DNA of 64,000 nucleotides from Pseudorasbora parva. Its lineage: Eukaryota; Chordata; Actinopteri; Cypriniformes; Gobionidae. The translations under genes were made by a program, and so were the position numbers. This document shows positions 1 to 11,656 of the stretch, piece after piece (within the stretch, counting starts at the first letter, position 1; the number at the start of each line of letters is the position of its first letter). The notes beneath the pieces were generated by a model. The model was given only the letters and a program-made list of their open reading frames with translations. It searched no databases and was not told where the DNA came from. The stretch is taken from assembly GCF_024679245.1 (NCBI RefSeq), contig NC_090174.1:46086688-46150687 (forward strand), given 5' to 3'.

Positions 1-421
1 CTTTGCTTTCAGAAATATAAATACATATATAAATATATATAATACAGATTGTAAAATGTTAAACTAATAAACTGAGTTCTCTGCACTCTGCATCTGTGTG
101 TTGCGTGATGCTTCCAATGTCCAGTGAAATCACAAGCTGAAATGTATCTGTATGTTCTGATGTATGCAATGCCAACTAACGCTTTAGTTTATCAAAGCAT
201 CAGTTGTGATGGGTTTCTTGTCAACAGCAAGAATCTTACCACTAAACCAACACCCATATAGATTTTTAGTTTAGATTATCTGCACATTCTAATTGAATTG
301 AATTACATTTTTGTTCCCTCACCTTATAAAATCAAAATGTCACAGTTGTCTCTACAAATTACACTGCAATGGAAGGGAAGGCAGAACAAACTATACACTG
401 GTAGGCTAATGTGCAGCCATA
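1..421. other. intergenic DNA, no gene recognised
   Basis: AT-rich sequence with no convincing exon. An AATAAA-like signal near position 67 could be the 3' end of a plus-strand gene lying before the window, but there is no coding sequence to support that. Confidence 0.4.
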
Positions 422-2103
422 CAGTCATGAAAAAGAAAGGACACCCTTTAGAATTGTATGTTTTTACATATCAGAACATAATAAAATGATCTGGTTGTTA
501 GCAGGTAAATACAACCTCAGATGAACAACAATTGACATTACACGTTTCATTATTTATTTAACAAAAATAAAGCCAAAATGGAAAAGCCATAGGTGATGCA
601 TCAAAGTACATCTAATGTTGCTTTAATTCTTTGAGGTTTGCAGACATTTGTTTATGCACAGCTCTCTTAAGGTACTGCCTCAACATTTCAGTCGGATTGA
701 GGTCTGGACTTTGATTGGGCTGTTGCAACACCTTGATTCTTTTTCAGCCATTCATTTATAGATTTGGCAGTGCTTTTTGGGATCATTGTCCTGTTGTATG
801 ACCCAATTTCGTATTTTAACTGTCAATTTTTTAGCTGTCGGCTGGATGCCCTCACATATGACTCTAGAATACTTTGGTATACAGAGGAGTTTATGGTCAA
901 ATCCATATTACCCCTTAAACATTACCCCTCCCATCAGTGTGCTTGACAGTTGGTATGATGTGTTTGTGCTGATCTGCTGTGTTAGGTTTTTGTCTAACTT
1001 GGCACTGTGCATTATGGCCAAACATCTCCACTTTGGTCTGTCTACGGGACATTGTTCCAGAAGTCTGGAGGTTTGTTCAGATGCAAGCCTTGCTGTCTTT
1101 ATTTTTAGAGAGAATTAGCTTCAACCCTTCTAAACATGTCATACTTGTCCTGTCGTCTTCTAATTGTACTGCCATGAACATTAACATTTATGTTAACGGA
1201 GGCCTGCAGAGTCTGAAGTGTAGTTTTTGGGTGTCTGACCTTGGGGTGAATTAGGGGTGTCCACTCCTGGGGAGAATGGCACCTGTGAATAATCTTTGTC
1301 ACTGGAGAATGTAGTATAACCTACAGTCTAATCCTTCCCAGATTGGTGGTAGCAACAATTGCTTCGCAAAAATCATTGCTGATGGCTTTTCTCCATGACA
1401 TTGTTACACACATGAATGCTCCAGATCAGAGCAAACTGACAAAACGTATTCTTTAATAGAGCTGATCACGCTGGCTGATGATCATAATCAGAAGGATTTG
1501 ATTGGCAGTAGGCTACCTGACTGCATATTCTTAATCGCTATGGAAGCAGTAAATGTGTACTTAGTTTGCCACCCATGGCTTTTCCATTTTGGCATAGTTT
1601 TTTGTTAAAGCTACACTGTGTAACTTTTTTAGTTTATTCTTAGCTAAAAACACTTAGTTCTTTCAAAAATATATGTGCTAATTAATGTATATTTACTTCT
1701 TTCAAGTAATAAAGTATTCTCGTAAGTTTATAATATGCCATTGAAAATACATACGGGGGAGGGGTTTGAATGCTGGTCGCCATGTTTACCCTCCATCTTC
1801 AAAGTACATTAGCCAAAGAGGGACATACCAATAAATTCAAGATTCACCTTTCGTGTTTTAACACTTGATGGCACTGTGACAAATGTGAAGAGGGGGATTG
1901 CCATGTTAATCTTGGACTAAATCGTCCACCGTAAGTGTACACAGTACACAGTGTACCTTTAAATAAATAATAACATGGTCATGTGTTGTGAGGTTGTATT
2001 TACCTAATTTTAAGACCTGCCAAGGACCAAATTACTTTTTATAATTTCCTGATACATAAAATTATATAATTCAATAGGGTGTCCTTTCTTTTTCACATGA
2101 CTT
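422..2103 (-). mobile_element. degenerate Tc1/mariner-type transposon
   Basis: The ends are inverted copies: CAGTCATG...GAAAGGACACCC begins at 422, and its reverse complement ends at 2103. Both are flanked by TA (420-421 and 2104-2105), the Tc1/mariner target. A second inverted pair lies further in (AAAATGGAAAAGCCAT near 575, ATGGCTTTTCCATTTT near 1574). The minus strand carries a broken transposase. Its helix-turn-helix part is at 1105-1302 (STIRRR...LFRRVEA), the QQDNDPK catalytic motif near 765-800, and the SPDLNPTEMLRQYLKRAVHK motif near 650-720. Frameshifts and deletions separate these blocks, so the element is dead. A separate MITE sits inside it at 1605-1962. Confidence 0.9.
1605..1962. 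mobile_element. TTAA-type MITE nested in the Tc1 element
   Basis: Starts TTAAAGCTACACTGTG and ends CACAGTGTACCTTTAA, so the terminal inverted repeats are about 16 bp with one mismatch and each begins with TTAA. It separates the inner and outer inverted repeats of the surrounding Tc1 copy, so it inserted later. It contains no ORF. Confidence 0.75.
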
Positions 2104-2261
2104 TATCTTCAAATACCCCAATTTGACCGTAAGACAGGTCTTCTCAAGTATCAAGCCAATGTAAGAATATGAGAAGCCTATCAGGAATATTCTCTCGCGT
2201 TTTGAGGGCTTTCATGACTCCTCCTGCTTTCCGTAGTTAGACTGAAGGGGGCGGGACCGGC

Positions 2262-5200
2262 ATGGCGGCCAAGGTGAGTGACACTTCCAACCGAGTTAGT
2301 TCAAATGAGCATGTGCATTCTATAATAATATGTCTATTCTTCAGCAGAGCATCACACATCTGTTCAAGTTAGATTTCTCGTGAGTTGCATGATGCAGCTG
2401 TTAATCAGAGCGTGAGGACAGTATTGTTAAACGAGAGCGAAGAACATGCTGTTTTTAAATTCACTCACACACACTGATGATCTGTGTGAGGCACCTGTCT
2501 AGAGTCAGCTGACTAGCTTTTGGGAAACGACATTCTCTCTGTCACTTTCTATCACTTAGGAGACTCACAAAACAGCTTTTGGTTTGGGATTAATACACGC
2601 AGTAAAGCGTATTCACTTGCTTCAGTCCATTAAACTAATACTGATAATGTGCTTAAGGGAAGATCAAGCTGAATGGAGTAAACGCTCAGCCAGGACAAAG
2701 CCTATTACACTACAAAACAAATATATAATATTTTAGTTATAGTTATTATAGCTATATATTATATTACAATACAAATATGTTCACAAAGAAAACTAGACAG
2801 CACATACAAATGTACCATCATAATCCCTGTTTTTGGACGCAGGGTTTTGGACTACTATAGTTTATGGTATATGAAAATGCAATACTTAAGTATGATATGG
2901 TTACAAAACAAGTTCTTACAGAAAGAATCAGTGAATGCCAAATCTCACCCTCAGACATAAATCCATTAATCAACCAATATATTAGAGAAATGGCACGCAG
3001 AATTGATAGAATGTCAAAATAACTAGTTATTTGAAATAAATTCTGTGGTTGGGAAAATATGTATCTACCCTTTTAAATCAAGACATAAGCTAGTATTTAC
3101 AAGATGCTGAATAAGTCATACTAGAATGAGCATTTATACCTGGACATTTATTGAAGGGTGAAGAAACACCAAAATGTCAATACTGTAGTACCAACGTGTC
3201 TGTAAAAAGTATTTTTGGACACTTGGATTTTTGGAGGATTTATTTATGGATCCAGAAAATCTTTTAATTTAATAGAATCATACTCATTTTGTACATGTAC
3301 TTATTTTAATTTGATAAAATGTTTGTTTTTATTATATTGTATTCATGAAATTGTTGTTAAATGTTTAATATGCATCCTCAGATTCTGAAGTATGCAGCGC
3401 TTCCTGCTGCTGCTGCAGTGGGTTTGGGTTCTCTCAGAATTTATTCCATGAATGAGAAAACAAATGAGGCGCTAATATCTCCAAGAGAGGTAAGAAAAGT
3501 AATATTTGGAATAATATAGACATATTAGCAGTGTTTTTGATGTACATGTTGAGCAGTGTTTTTGATGTACATGTTGAGCAGTGTTTATTTTACCTGCTGG
3601 TACATTTGCCAAGTTGAACTAAAATGTACTATACTACTTTTTTGAAACGTTCATAAGTACACTTTAGTTTATAACTGCACTTTAGACAACTTGACTATGT
3701 ACACTACCATTCAAACGTTTGGGGTCACTAAGATTTTATTTCAGAATATTAATACTTGTATTCATGCATTAAATTGATTAAAAGTGACAATTTTGTTGCA
3801 AAAGATAATTTATTTAAAAATAAAAAAAAATCCATAATGTTTCTTGAGCACCAAATTAGCATGTTAGAATGATTCCTGAAGGGTCATTATACTTAAAGTT
3901 CAGCTTTGCCATTACAGGAATTAATTACATTTTAAAATATATTAAAGCAGAAATATTTAAAATTTGAATACTATTTCACAATAATACTGTTTTTACTGGT
4001 TTTGATCAAACAGATGCTGCTTTGGTGAGCATAAGAGACTTTCAAAAACATTTAAACGTTTTAAAGACCTCAAACCTTTGAACAGAAGTGTATTAGTGTG
4101 AAGTAATGCATGTTAAATATATCGCCATTACCTCTCTTTCTTTTACTTCCTCTGTCCAGTTGTCTATCTACTCCCCAGATGGCCCTGCTGTGCAGTTTGT
4201 GGACGAGCAGCCTGGTGTCGTGCAGACAGGGCTGGGGGCCGTGAGGGTGGGCCTGCAGCCGTATGTCAGAGCCGTGCAGGTCTGATTCACATACTGTCCT
4301 GTCACATATGATAATATATTAGTTTGTCATTAGCCATATTTCCATCCACCTATTTCTATGCAAATATTGGGATATTGTATAAAAAACACTGGATGGAAAC
4401 ACCAAGATGAAAAAATGCGCATACAAATCTTATGCACTCAATTGAAGTGGATAATTTTTTTATCCGATAAAAAGACGTGCATAAACTATGATTGAAACAC
4501 ATTTACAGTAAATGCCTTGATGCACATCAAAAAACATTGCGTGACCTTTGCCTCAACAGAGGATGTGATTGGATAACTGAACTAACCAGCGGATCAGTTT
4601 AATTGCACAGAATCTCAAATGTTGTTTTTGTTATTCTGAAATGCCTGAGCCAAAGTCTGTCATCTGAATTATGAAATGGAAATAATGCTTTATTTGCAAA
4701 TGTTTTTTGCTTTGGATGGAAACCGCTATTGTTAGATGATTAAAGAAGTTTGAGTTTAAGGATCATCTGTTAGCATTCTCTCTTCTTTTTTTACAGAGCG
4801 CCTTTACTTCAGTTGAAGTTGGAGTGATATCTCTTTACCTGGCTGGGCAAGGTGAGCCTGAAATGTGTGATTGAGCTGAAAGCAGGAAATTACTGTAAAC
4901 CTGTGCCCGGTTACTTAAAGCACATTAAGTTTTTCCCGTATGAGGCATGATTTCCCATTACCTAAGGAAATGACTTAAGAGTGTTGCATATAATTCCTTA
5001 AACGGTTCTCTTAGGTAAGGGAAATCATTAAGCCACCCAGGTTGCCATTTTTAAAACTCTGCTGTTGCAATGGACACGTTATTTGTTAATACAGTAGTAC
5101 GTTTTCACAGAAAACAACATTACCTGGATAAGAAAAACAAAAAAGAAGGACCAGATGGAGACGGAAATTCAAATTGATAGTACACTCAAAAGATTTCCCT

Positions 5201-8200
5201 TGATTTATGGTTTGTTAGGATATGACAATATTTGACCAAGATACAGCTATTTGAGAATGTGAGGGTGCAAATAAAATCTAAATATTTAGAAAATCGCCTT
5301 TAAAGTAGTTAAAATTAAGTCCTTAGCAATGCATATTACTACTAATAATAGCATTTTTGTTATAAAAGAAAATTCTACAATGTTTGACACATACAATGTA
5401 TATTGTTAGATATTGCCACAAATATACCTGTGCAGCTTATGACTGATTTTGTGGTCCAGGGTTATATTTAAGATGTGCTACTTATGTAATTTGATCAATA
5501 TTTACATGTAAATAAACTGCTAAATTAAAAATTACTTTATCATATAAAGTGGCAAATCGTGTCTTGTAGGAAGAATTGGATCCATGTAACACTTAAATGG
5601 GGGGTGAAATGCTGTTTCATGCATCCTGAGCTTTTTACACTGTTAAAGACTTGGATTCCCATCCTAAACATAGACAAAGTTTCAAAAACTAATGTTGGAC
5701 GTTTGATGGAGTATTTCTGTGTTAAAAATACTCCTTCCGGTTTTTTACAAGTTTCAGAGTTTTTTTAGAGTATGGCTCGGGTTGACGTTAATAGAGCGGA
5801 AGGTCCTTGTATGGGCCGTACGGGCTCTTCTCCCGGTAGGGTGCGGGCGTGACTAGAGCGAGAGAGGAAATGCACGCCCATAAACACTCAATCAGGTGCA
5901 GATCCAGTCAATCCAGGCGCCGCGCTCCACTTTATTCCTATGGGTGACATCAAGCGACTTCAACGCTTCAGCACAGCATTCCGGGAAGGCAGCGCTGCAT
6001 TTGAACCGATCTGAACGCAGAAATGACGGGAAGCTTCACAACATCGCTTCAGTCGCGTCGCAAAAGTGGATCTCCACCGGTCACTGCTGTCACAGGACTT
6101 CACCAAATCATACCAAAGAAGTGTGTTTTTGACGGAGCGGTCCCAGCGATAAAGGTTCGGTCCTGCTTTGGAAGCAGTCGGTGAGTAAAACTGCTTCAAA
6201 TGTCTCTGCTGTTGGCTATCGTCGCGTGAGTTAACATCAGTAAACGACACGATCGCGTGCTTCGTCATTCAAATGCGCTAACGGACTCTATTGTTGTTCT
6301 ATGTATAACGTTACACTAGTCTGACGTGCAAAACCGTTTTGCTTGCTACTGCTAAGGTTTAGTCGCATACAATAGTCCATAAACCGAATCATGTCCTCAT
6401 AAACTGCGAGTAAACACACACAAATGTTGACAGGCCACTAAATACAGTACATACCACAGAGACGGACGTCCTGCTGTTGCTGTTTCTCCTGTTCAATTTA
6501 TTTCAGCCTCCAAATGATTCTGGATCATATCTATATTAGCTGAGATCGATAGCCATGAGTTTCTCCACGCTTGAGGACGTCATCGCTTTGCGCGATCGTC
6601 ATTCTTTAGCTCCGCCCACACGATACGCCTCCAGGCGCTCGTTTTTTTCCGGAAAGACTCTGTACAGCCTATATTTCTTTTATAAATATAATAAAACTAA
6701 AGACTTTTCGGAGATATGAAGGATGCAATACTACTCTATAGGTACTCAAGATTGACATGAGACTGACTGAAACTGAGTGTTCTCTCCCCCCCCCCCCCCC
6801 CTTTAAGGTGAAGTTTTACAAACCTTATGTTATGCTTAGGAAAATTACAGTTAAGGGGCTTTATGCTACACTTATCTACTTTTTAAAGAGATTACTTAAG
6901 TTAAAAAAAATAGATACTTAAGGGAAATTCTTAAGTTTTATGACATTTCTGCAACAACCTTAAGTATAAGGGAAACCAAAGGGAGATTTTAAAGGGTTAG
7001 TTCACTCAAATGAAAATGACCCCATGATTTACTCACCCTAAAGTCGAACACAATCAGAGTTATATAAAAAAATGTCCTGGCTCTTCCAAGCTTTATAATG
7101 TTAGTGAATGGCTGTTTCTGTTTTGAAATCCATAAAAGTGCATCTATCTATCATAAAAGGGCTCCACACAGCTCTGGGGGTTAATAAAGGCCTTCTGAAG
7201 CGAAGCGATGCGTTAGTGTAAGAAAAATATCCATATTTAAAACTTTACAAACTGTAATCTCACAACCGGGCACTGACATTTAACCCCTGACCTTCTCGTT
7301 TTAGACACGTATCACTTCCTTCGAGATCCACCCCCTGGCTTCCTGCCAAGAGTGGGTGTCATTGGTGTGTCCGGATTGGGTGGCCTGATTCTGGCACGCA
7401 AGGGTAAGCTGACTGTGTGGATACTGCATGTTATTTTATGGTTTTAATCCATTAGGAAGCAGCATCTGTGTGTGTGTGTGCTTTTGCCCAGGCTCTCGTT
7501 TAAAGAGGATTGTCGTACCTCTTGGACTGGCTACTGCTGGTACTGCAATATGTTACCCCACACAGACTGTAGCAGTCATGAAGGTACTTTTTTTTCTCTC
7601 TCTCTCATAAAATAATTTTCTACAGAAAATGGGGCCAGATTTACTACACAGGGCAAATGAGTGTGAGAGCGCAATTCCAAAAAAGCACAGATGTGGAAAG
7701 TTCTGCATGTGAACGACTGATAACACGCAAATTAATGAACAAAGACACTGTCGATCAATTCCATAATGATCAACACAATCTACTAGTTTGCGTCTGGTTT
7801 AAGACATGTTTTTTTTGGGGTGGTAAAAAATGGCACAAACACCAGTAAACAGATGAGTGTAAATCACCTTGCATGATTAATTTAAACACTCTCACGCCGG
7901 AAAGTGAAACTCCTACAAATGCATAAGCAAAAATACATTTTTCTCCCATCCTCTCAAATACATTTCTCCTTAATTACATATTGCTCTTTTTTTTATAGAT
8001 CACAGGTAAAAAGGTGTATACTATCAGTTCATCTTTTGCGTCAATATTGAAATCCAAACCAAAGGAAGCTGTCATCATGCCTGCTGTTAGCGTGGAGGTA
8101 ATCTACAAATGTCATATTAAAACCAAGTTATGTTGGTTTTTATAGTACATAATATTGCAAATTTGGAGATGTGTCTGCTAAATTAATAAATGCAAATATT

Positions 8201-11200
8201 AGGTCCTTAAAGTTGGCATTGTTTTCTAAATGTTGTTCATCTTACGGTAAACAAATAATCTGTGCTCTTTTGACCTTGTAATTTTTGATTAAAGTGTGAT
8301 AACTGAGTTTGAAAGTTAAAAAGAAGGCCTTCCTCCAGTGAAAATACAAACTTCTCTCTGGTGACATGCGGGACTTCTCCAATATTTTTTTTATGCCTAA
8401 ACCCAGCCTCTTTCTTATAATTAACTAGAAGCTTGCATTAAGATCTGTCTTCACAATCAACTGATGGATAAAACGAATTCCCTGCCCTACATTTTTTCTT
8501 TTTTGATAATCCATTTCACTCAGATGTATGTCAAAATATGGATGAAAAGATCTGTTGCCACTTTTTTTCCACTATTTATGCTAATTAAGCATAGCCAATT
8601 AGCCTGTCAAGATAATTTTGCATATATTTTACTCAAATGTTAAAATATTTGTATATATTGCAATATTTGTTTAATTTATTTACAGTCTGCTGCTGCAGTA
8701 ACTAGCCCAGATACAGAAGCACCCGTTAAAGCACTTTCTGAAATCTCACCCGAGTCTGAGCCGCCCCCTGCTGTTTCAGATGAGGAAGTTACATTAATAT
8801 CCAAAGCTGAATCAGTGGAGTTTGCCCCAGTAGCTGATATTGTATCAGAGGATGCCATAGAACCTCCTTCTGCTGTTGATTTACCAACTGAAATAGCTTC
8901 CCCGCTCTCTGAACCTGAATTTCCGCCTGCTCTTGAGACTGCCCCTGTTACAGAAACTACCCCTGAACCTGTTGATGGTACTGTCCGAGATGCAGAATCC
9001 ACCCCTGAATCTACCCTGGAGTCTCTTGCTGAAACTGTCAAAGAAAGCCCCCCTGAGCCCCCTCTTTCAGAGCCTGTGGTCAAAACTGTCCCAGAAGCAG
9101 CACCTGCTGACTGTGTTGAAGACACTGCTCCTGAGCCAAAAAATTCCACTAAAATGGATGTTACTCCTCTTATGGAGTCTGATCATGAAATTGTCCCAGA
9201 AGCTGCCCCTGCTCATCCCGAATTTGAAGTCCCTGCACCTACAGTTATTATAGAAGAGGCTACGCCCTCAACTACGTCTACAGTAGAGGAAACCACACCC
9301 CCTGCCCTCATCCTTCCTGAAGATACCACCCCAACCACAGTAGATGAGGAACCTGCTTCGGTTTCCCCGCCCCCTGTTGAAGAAGCCCTTCCCCTGACTC
9401 CTCCCCCAGCCGGCGAGGCCCCGCCTTCATCTCAGCCTCCTGTAATTGAGCCAGCCACAGGTGAGAAACTTTTATTATTATTTTTCATAGACTGTAAAAA
9501 AAAAAAATATATGGACGTAGTGTCCGTGACGTCACCCATAGGATTCCGACAAGCCGTTCTAAAGCATAATGTAGAGACGAGCTGGCCATTGCCCACAAGT
9601 CACGCCCAGATAACAGAAAATGGGCAAAGAGGCTGGATGTGGGCGGAGCTTAGGTGACCCAATGACTAAAGACGGCGGATAAATGGCTATCCACATGCCA
9701 CTCGAAGTAACCACGCCCTTAATTATGCAGAACTTTAAAGGGGTCATATAATGCCATTTCAGGTTAATATGCTTCTTTAGTGTCTAAATTAAAACTTTGT
9801 AATATACTTTAATTAAGTCATTAGTATTGTAGGAAAACACAAATTTTACCTGGTCAAAAACAGCTCTGTTTTCTACAAGCCATTTCAGTGCATACGGCTT
9901 TAATATTAATGAGCTTTGCTCAACCCGCCCCGCTGGTCTGTGGGGCACTTTCACGTTGAGTCGTTGCCCTTGACAACAGTAGAGGTGAAAGAATGGCGAC
10001 AGGAGTCTCTGAGGACACATTAGTACAACTGTATCAATTTGAACCGTAGTCGGACCCGGAACAAAATGACAGCTCCAACAAATTGCGACAATTAATGCTA
10101 AACAGGACATTTCTAAATGGTTGGTTAATGTAATGTCACTTTGATCTGTCTTTATGTACTGGCAGGGTAACATTAGCGTAGTGAGATACGAATGCTATGT
10201 GCTATGTGTGAGGTAAAACGCTGCTTTCAATCAACAATCGTGGGAGGGGCGTCTGACCGTGTGACGTCACATGGTCGAGCGGCTCGATTTGAGACAGGGG
10301 ATAAGGAGATTTAAAAAAACAAACAAATAAAATAAAAAACATTCACCCCCCTCACAGTTGTCATGAAGGGCAAAATAAGCCATATAGACCAAAACCACAA
10401 TTTGTACCAGGCTGTAAACATGTTTTTTTCTGCTGTGAAGTTGGGAATTTTAACATGGGGCTCAATGAGATTCTGCTCCCTTCTGGAGTATGTCCCTTGT
10501 GGCCAGTCAAGGAATTGCAGATTAAATTAATTCTGTATTAGCTTCAAGAGAGACCGTGGGAGGTTGCCGTTTGGCATTTTATTTCTTCAACTAGTCTAAT
10601 GCAGCCTTCCTAGGAAATTCCTGTGGAATAAAATAGATAAATTGATTCATTTGTTATCTCCTTTTCAAGGGTTAAATATGCAGAAAAATATGCACCTTAA
10701 AGGGGTACTTCAGCTCTGGGAAGATGAATCTGTATTTAAACTGGGTCATTAATGTAGTAGAAATGTGAAATTATTTTTGAATTTGGTGCCTTATAGACTG
10801 AGAAAAGACAGAAAATGTATTTTTGTCTCATGGGGATTAAAGACAACAATTCCCAGAATGCTTCACTGCCCTGTGAGGCCATTATAATGATTATAACGAG
10901 GCCAATATAACGATCGAGTTGCCGCGTGAGTCTCACAGCACTAACGCTGCAGGAGTCAGATTACATTTAACGCCATAAATGAGATAATGAGCTCTCGTGA
11001 TGAGAGCTGAGGAAATTGCGACTACACTCGCGGCATACATTCACTGTGTGTTTAGTCTGGCACGTTTTCAGTTCATGCCTTTGGAAGCTTAACTTTCATA
11101 GAAATTAATTTGAGAAGTTAAAATACTTACAAACTCAGCATAGCTCAGTTTATATGAATGCCTGCAGCTGTGCTGTGAGTGCGATCTCCCATCCCCCATG

Positions 11201-11656
11201 TGCGGGTTGAAAACATGTGGAAATAGCTCCCTCTGCTGGCTGTAGCCGTTGGCCAAAAATGCCTCCAATGACGTCAATTTGCGGTTTCTACTGATACAAA
11301 GCCATATGCTAATCGCTGAAATAACCCTTTAATTTGTGTATAATTTATGCTTTTTATATTTTTATTTTATTATTCTCCTGCTCCCACATGCATCTATTTA
11401 AAATGTTTGTAAAATAAACTTTTGATCAATTGAATGCATCCTTGGGTTATAAAAGTAAATTGCTTTCACCATGTGTATCTTGCAAATACATTCATTCTGA
11501 CATGACTTGGCAGCATAAGCACTTCCTCTTCTCCGCATACTAATATCCCCGCTCTCTTTTATCCTAGTGAAGTCACACTTTGTTCCTGACCCTTCTCTGC
11601 TGGACCACGGCCAGTCTAATCCAGAGGACGCAGACATGTACAGCACACGGAGCTGA
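2262..11656 (+). CDS. apool: MICOS complex subunit MIC27 (apolipoprotein O-like)
   Basis: Predicted inner-mitochondrial-membrane protein that helps shape cristae junctions within MICOS and binds cardiolipin (known for the family). Coding exons: 2262-2273, 3382-3489, 4160-4279, 4797-4851, 7305-7403, 7492-7583, 7999-8097, 8686-9460, 11568-11656. All have GT-AG borders and matching phases, giving 1449 nt and 482 aa. Residues 99-131 hold DPPPGFLP and a glycine-rich membrane helix (GVIGVSGLGGLILA); residues 139-154 form a second one (VVPLGLATAGTAICYP). The last exon ends PEDADMYSTRS, the MIC27 C-terminal signature. The start is ATGGCGGCCAAG with G at -3 and +4. Human MIC27 is about 268 aa; most of the extra length is exon 8 (residues 196-453), which is rich in Pro, Glu, Thr, Ala and Val with PEAAPA repeats. 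Possible poly(A) signals lie near 12005 and 12473. Confidence 0.93.
4332..4727. mobile_element. MITE-like repeat in apool intron 3
   Basis: Inverted ends: AGCCATATTTCCATCCA on the left, TGGATGGAAACCGCT on the right. About 400 bp, AT-rich, with no ORF. The superfamily was not determined. Confidence 0.5.
5593..6806 (+). mobile_element. Kolobok-like TTAA transposon, copy 1 (THAP relic inside)
   Basis: Begins TTAAATGGGGGGTGAAAT and ends with a C-run and CTTTAA. The body is shared with copies at 19276-22184, 23916-25374 and 35902-38376; for example, the last 150 bp contain ACTTTTCGGAGATATGAAGG in all four. Weak THAP remnants can be read around 6035-6150: LHNI...QKWIS, then GAVPAI. TTAA insertion plus a THAP domain is the Kolobok combination (established); assignment of this copy is inference. 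It lies in apool intron 4. A C-homopolymer at 6786-6801 replaces part of the right terminus. Confidence 0.7.
6989..7290. mobile_element. MITE fragment with TTAAAGGGTTAGTTCAC end
   Basis: The left end, TTTTAAAGGGTTAGTTCACTCAAA, matches the foldback family seen whole at 35534-35875 and 42847-43600. The right arm is missing, and the right boundary is approximate because the sequence runs up to apool exon 5. Confidence 0.45.
7627..7960. repeat. dispersed repeat shared with 53090-53452
   Basis: Contains ACACGCAAATTAATGAA and AAATCACCTTGCATGATTAATTTAAA, with close counterparts at 53113 and 53250 in an npas2 intron. One end reads GGGCCAGATTTACTA here and ATTAAATATGGCCC there, suggesting a transposon with GGGCC-type termini. 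No ORF. Confidence 0.45.
9485..9735. repeat. probable dispersed repeat in apool intron 8
   Basis: Starts just after exon 8 with an A-run, then GGACGTAGTGTCCGTGACG and CACCCATAGGATTCCGA, a sequence type familiar from cyprinid interspersed repeats. Exon 8 stays open into it until 9657, but a good GTGAG donor at 9461 and the recognisable last exon at 11568 show that this part is intronic. Confidence 0.35.
9736..10391. mobile_element. TTAA-type MITE
   Basis: The left end is TTTAAAGGGGTCATATAATGCC. The right end, GCCATATAGACC near 10380, is its approximate inverted copy without the terminal CTTTAA. It has no coding capacity and belongs to the group of AAAGG-ended elements seen throughout the window. 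Confidence 0.5.
10697..11332. mobile_element. TTAA-type MITE, 636 bp
   Basis: Terminal inverted repeats are TTAAAGGGGTACTTCAGC (left) and GCTGAAATAACCCTTTAA (right), 16 of 18 positions matching. It sits in the last apool intron. There is no ORF of interest. Confidence 0.7.

Noticed and set aside
8676..9149. Minus-strand open frame rich in Ser and Gly opposite apool exon 8
   Set aside because: It is the antisense shadow of the low-complexity apool coding exon, with no splice or start context of its own.
8815..9657. apool exon 8 reading through to 9657
   Set aside because: A consensus GTGAGAA donor at 9461 joins in phase to the recognisable MIC27 C-terminus at 11568; the extra codons are repeat sequence.
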